Shown here: one piece after another, positions 5,449-6,031 of the stretch | How the letters are laid out: every line of letters begins with the position of its first letter | Position numbering within the stretch: position 1 is the stretch's first letter | Source of the DNA: an uncultured Amaricoccus sp. | GTDB lineage: Bacteria; Pseudomonadota; Alphaproteobacteria; Rhodobacterales; Rhodobacteraceae | Assembly (NCBI RefSeq): GCF_937858865.1 | Contig: NZ_CALLYO010000533.1 | Location: forward strand, 1 to 6,031 | Reading direction: 5' to 3' | DNA: 6,031 nt | Notes under the pieces: model-generated | Databases searched by the model: none | Seen by the model: only the letters and a program-made list of their open reading frames with translations | Told to the model about the DNA's origin: nothing | Translations under genes and position numbers: made by a program

Positions 5449-6031
5449 CCCCGCAGGCCGTGATGATCTTCGCCGCCGGCCTCGGCACCCGCATGGGCGC
5501 GCTGACCCGCACCCGCCCGAAGGCCCTCATCGAGGTCGCCGGCCGCCCCCTCATCGACCACGCCCTCGCGCTGGTCCGCGAGGCGCGCATCCCCCGCGTC
5601 GTCGTCAACACCCACGCCCACGCCGACCAGCTCGCCGCCCACCTCGCCCTGACCGCCCCCGACGTCCTCCTCTCCCACGAGCCCGTCCTCCTCGAGACCG
5701 GCGGCGGCCTCCGCCATGCCCTCCCCCTCCTCGGCCCCGGCCCGGTCTTCACCCTCAACGCCGACATGGTCTGGACCGGCCCCAACCCCCTCACCGCCCT
5801 CGCCGAGGCCTGGCGAGGCCCCGAAGCGAACGGCGGCGCCCTCCTCTCCCTCGTCCCCCGCGAGGCCGCTACGGGCCACGCCGGCCCCGGCGACTTCTTC
5901 CTCCCCCTCCGCCGCCGCGGCGACGCCTCGACCGCGCCTTACGTCTACGCCGGCGCCCAGATCATCGACCCCGCCGCCCTCGCCGGCTTCCCGGCCGAGG
6001 CCTTCTCCATGAACCCAGTCTGGGACGCCCT
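5445..6031 (+). CDS. murU: MurU-like sugar-1-phosphate nucleotidyltransferase, N-terminal part (3' end outside window)
   Basis: The frame from the ATG at 5445 stays open to the window edge (195 complete codons). It begins MTPQAVMIFAAGLGTRMGAL: the nucleotide-binding signature FAAGLGTRM is at 9-17, RPKALIEVAGRPLIDH at 24-39 (K26 is the usual catalytic lysine), LETGGGLRHALPLL at 83-96 and LNADMVW at 104-110 with the metal-binding D107. These are the hallmarks of the NTP-transferase family that includes MurU, which uses UTP and MurNAc-1-phosphate to make UDP-MurNAc. MurU proteins are about 220-240 residues, so only 25-45 residues should be missing. The PVWDAL at the edge fits the usual position near the C-terminal third. 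Position directly after an AmgK-like kinase with a four-base overlap supports MurU, but other sugar nucleotidyltransferases (GlmU- or mannose-1-phosphate-type) share these motifs. Confidence 0.85.
   Translation, partial: MTPQAVMIFAAGLGTRMGALTRTRPKALIEVAGRPLIDHALALVREARIPRVVVNTHAHADQLAAHLALTAPDVLLSHEPVLLETGGGLRHALPLLGPGPVFTLNADMVWTGPNPLTALAEAWRGPEANGGALLSLVPREAATGHAGPGDFFLPLRRRGDASTAPYVYAGAQIIDPAALAGFPAEAFSMNPVWDA

Overview
The window is very GC-rich, with tightly packed genes that overlap by ATGA junctions. Together with the gene content this points to an alphaproteobacterium, probably from the Rhodobacterales or Hyphomicrobiales; the family cannot be fixed from this sequence. Four protein-coding blocks are visible. 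In order they are the 3' part of a PAS-containing, histidine-kinase-like gene (+), a complete P2-type cation-pumping ATPase gene (-), tsaE (+) and an amgK-like sugar kinase gene (+), followed by the 5' part of a murU-like nucleotidyltransferase gene (+) that runs off the right edge.

Region by region: 1-923 holds the C-terminal half of the PAS/kinase-like protein, which has no histidine in its visible part and a stripped-down ATPase-like tail. 924-1103 is a convergent intergenic gap with a locally AT-rich island carrying two GTTAA boxes, followed by a perfect 22-bp palindrome. 1104-3794 is the ATPase gene. 3795-3955 is a divergent control region with a triple 12-bp repeat and a possible tsaE promoter. 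3956-6031 is a three-gene operon-like block (tsaE, amgK-like, murU-like) with two almost identical ATGA junctions.

How the genes fit together: TsaE is the ATPase of the tRNA t6A machinery. AmgK and MurU are consecutive enzymes of the peptidoglycan recycling route that turns free MurNAc into UDP-MurNAc. From memory, alphaproteobacteria often carry the order PAS kinase-like gene, tsaE, phosphotransferase, nucleotidyltransferase, addB, addA, trxA. If that holds here, the ATPase gene is an insertion in the opposite orientation, and addB should follow just beyond the right edge. Third-position bases are C-rich in the + strand genes and G-rich in the - strand ATPase, so the + strand is C-rich throughout; this suggests that the + strand genes lie on the lagging strand.

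I see no RNA gene, CRISPR array, insertion sequence or clearly new defence system. The most unusual items are the histidine-free kinase remnant, the regulatory-looking convergent gap, the repeat cluster in the divergent region and the changed ion-site residues of the ATPase.
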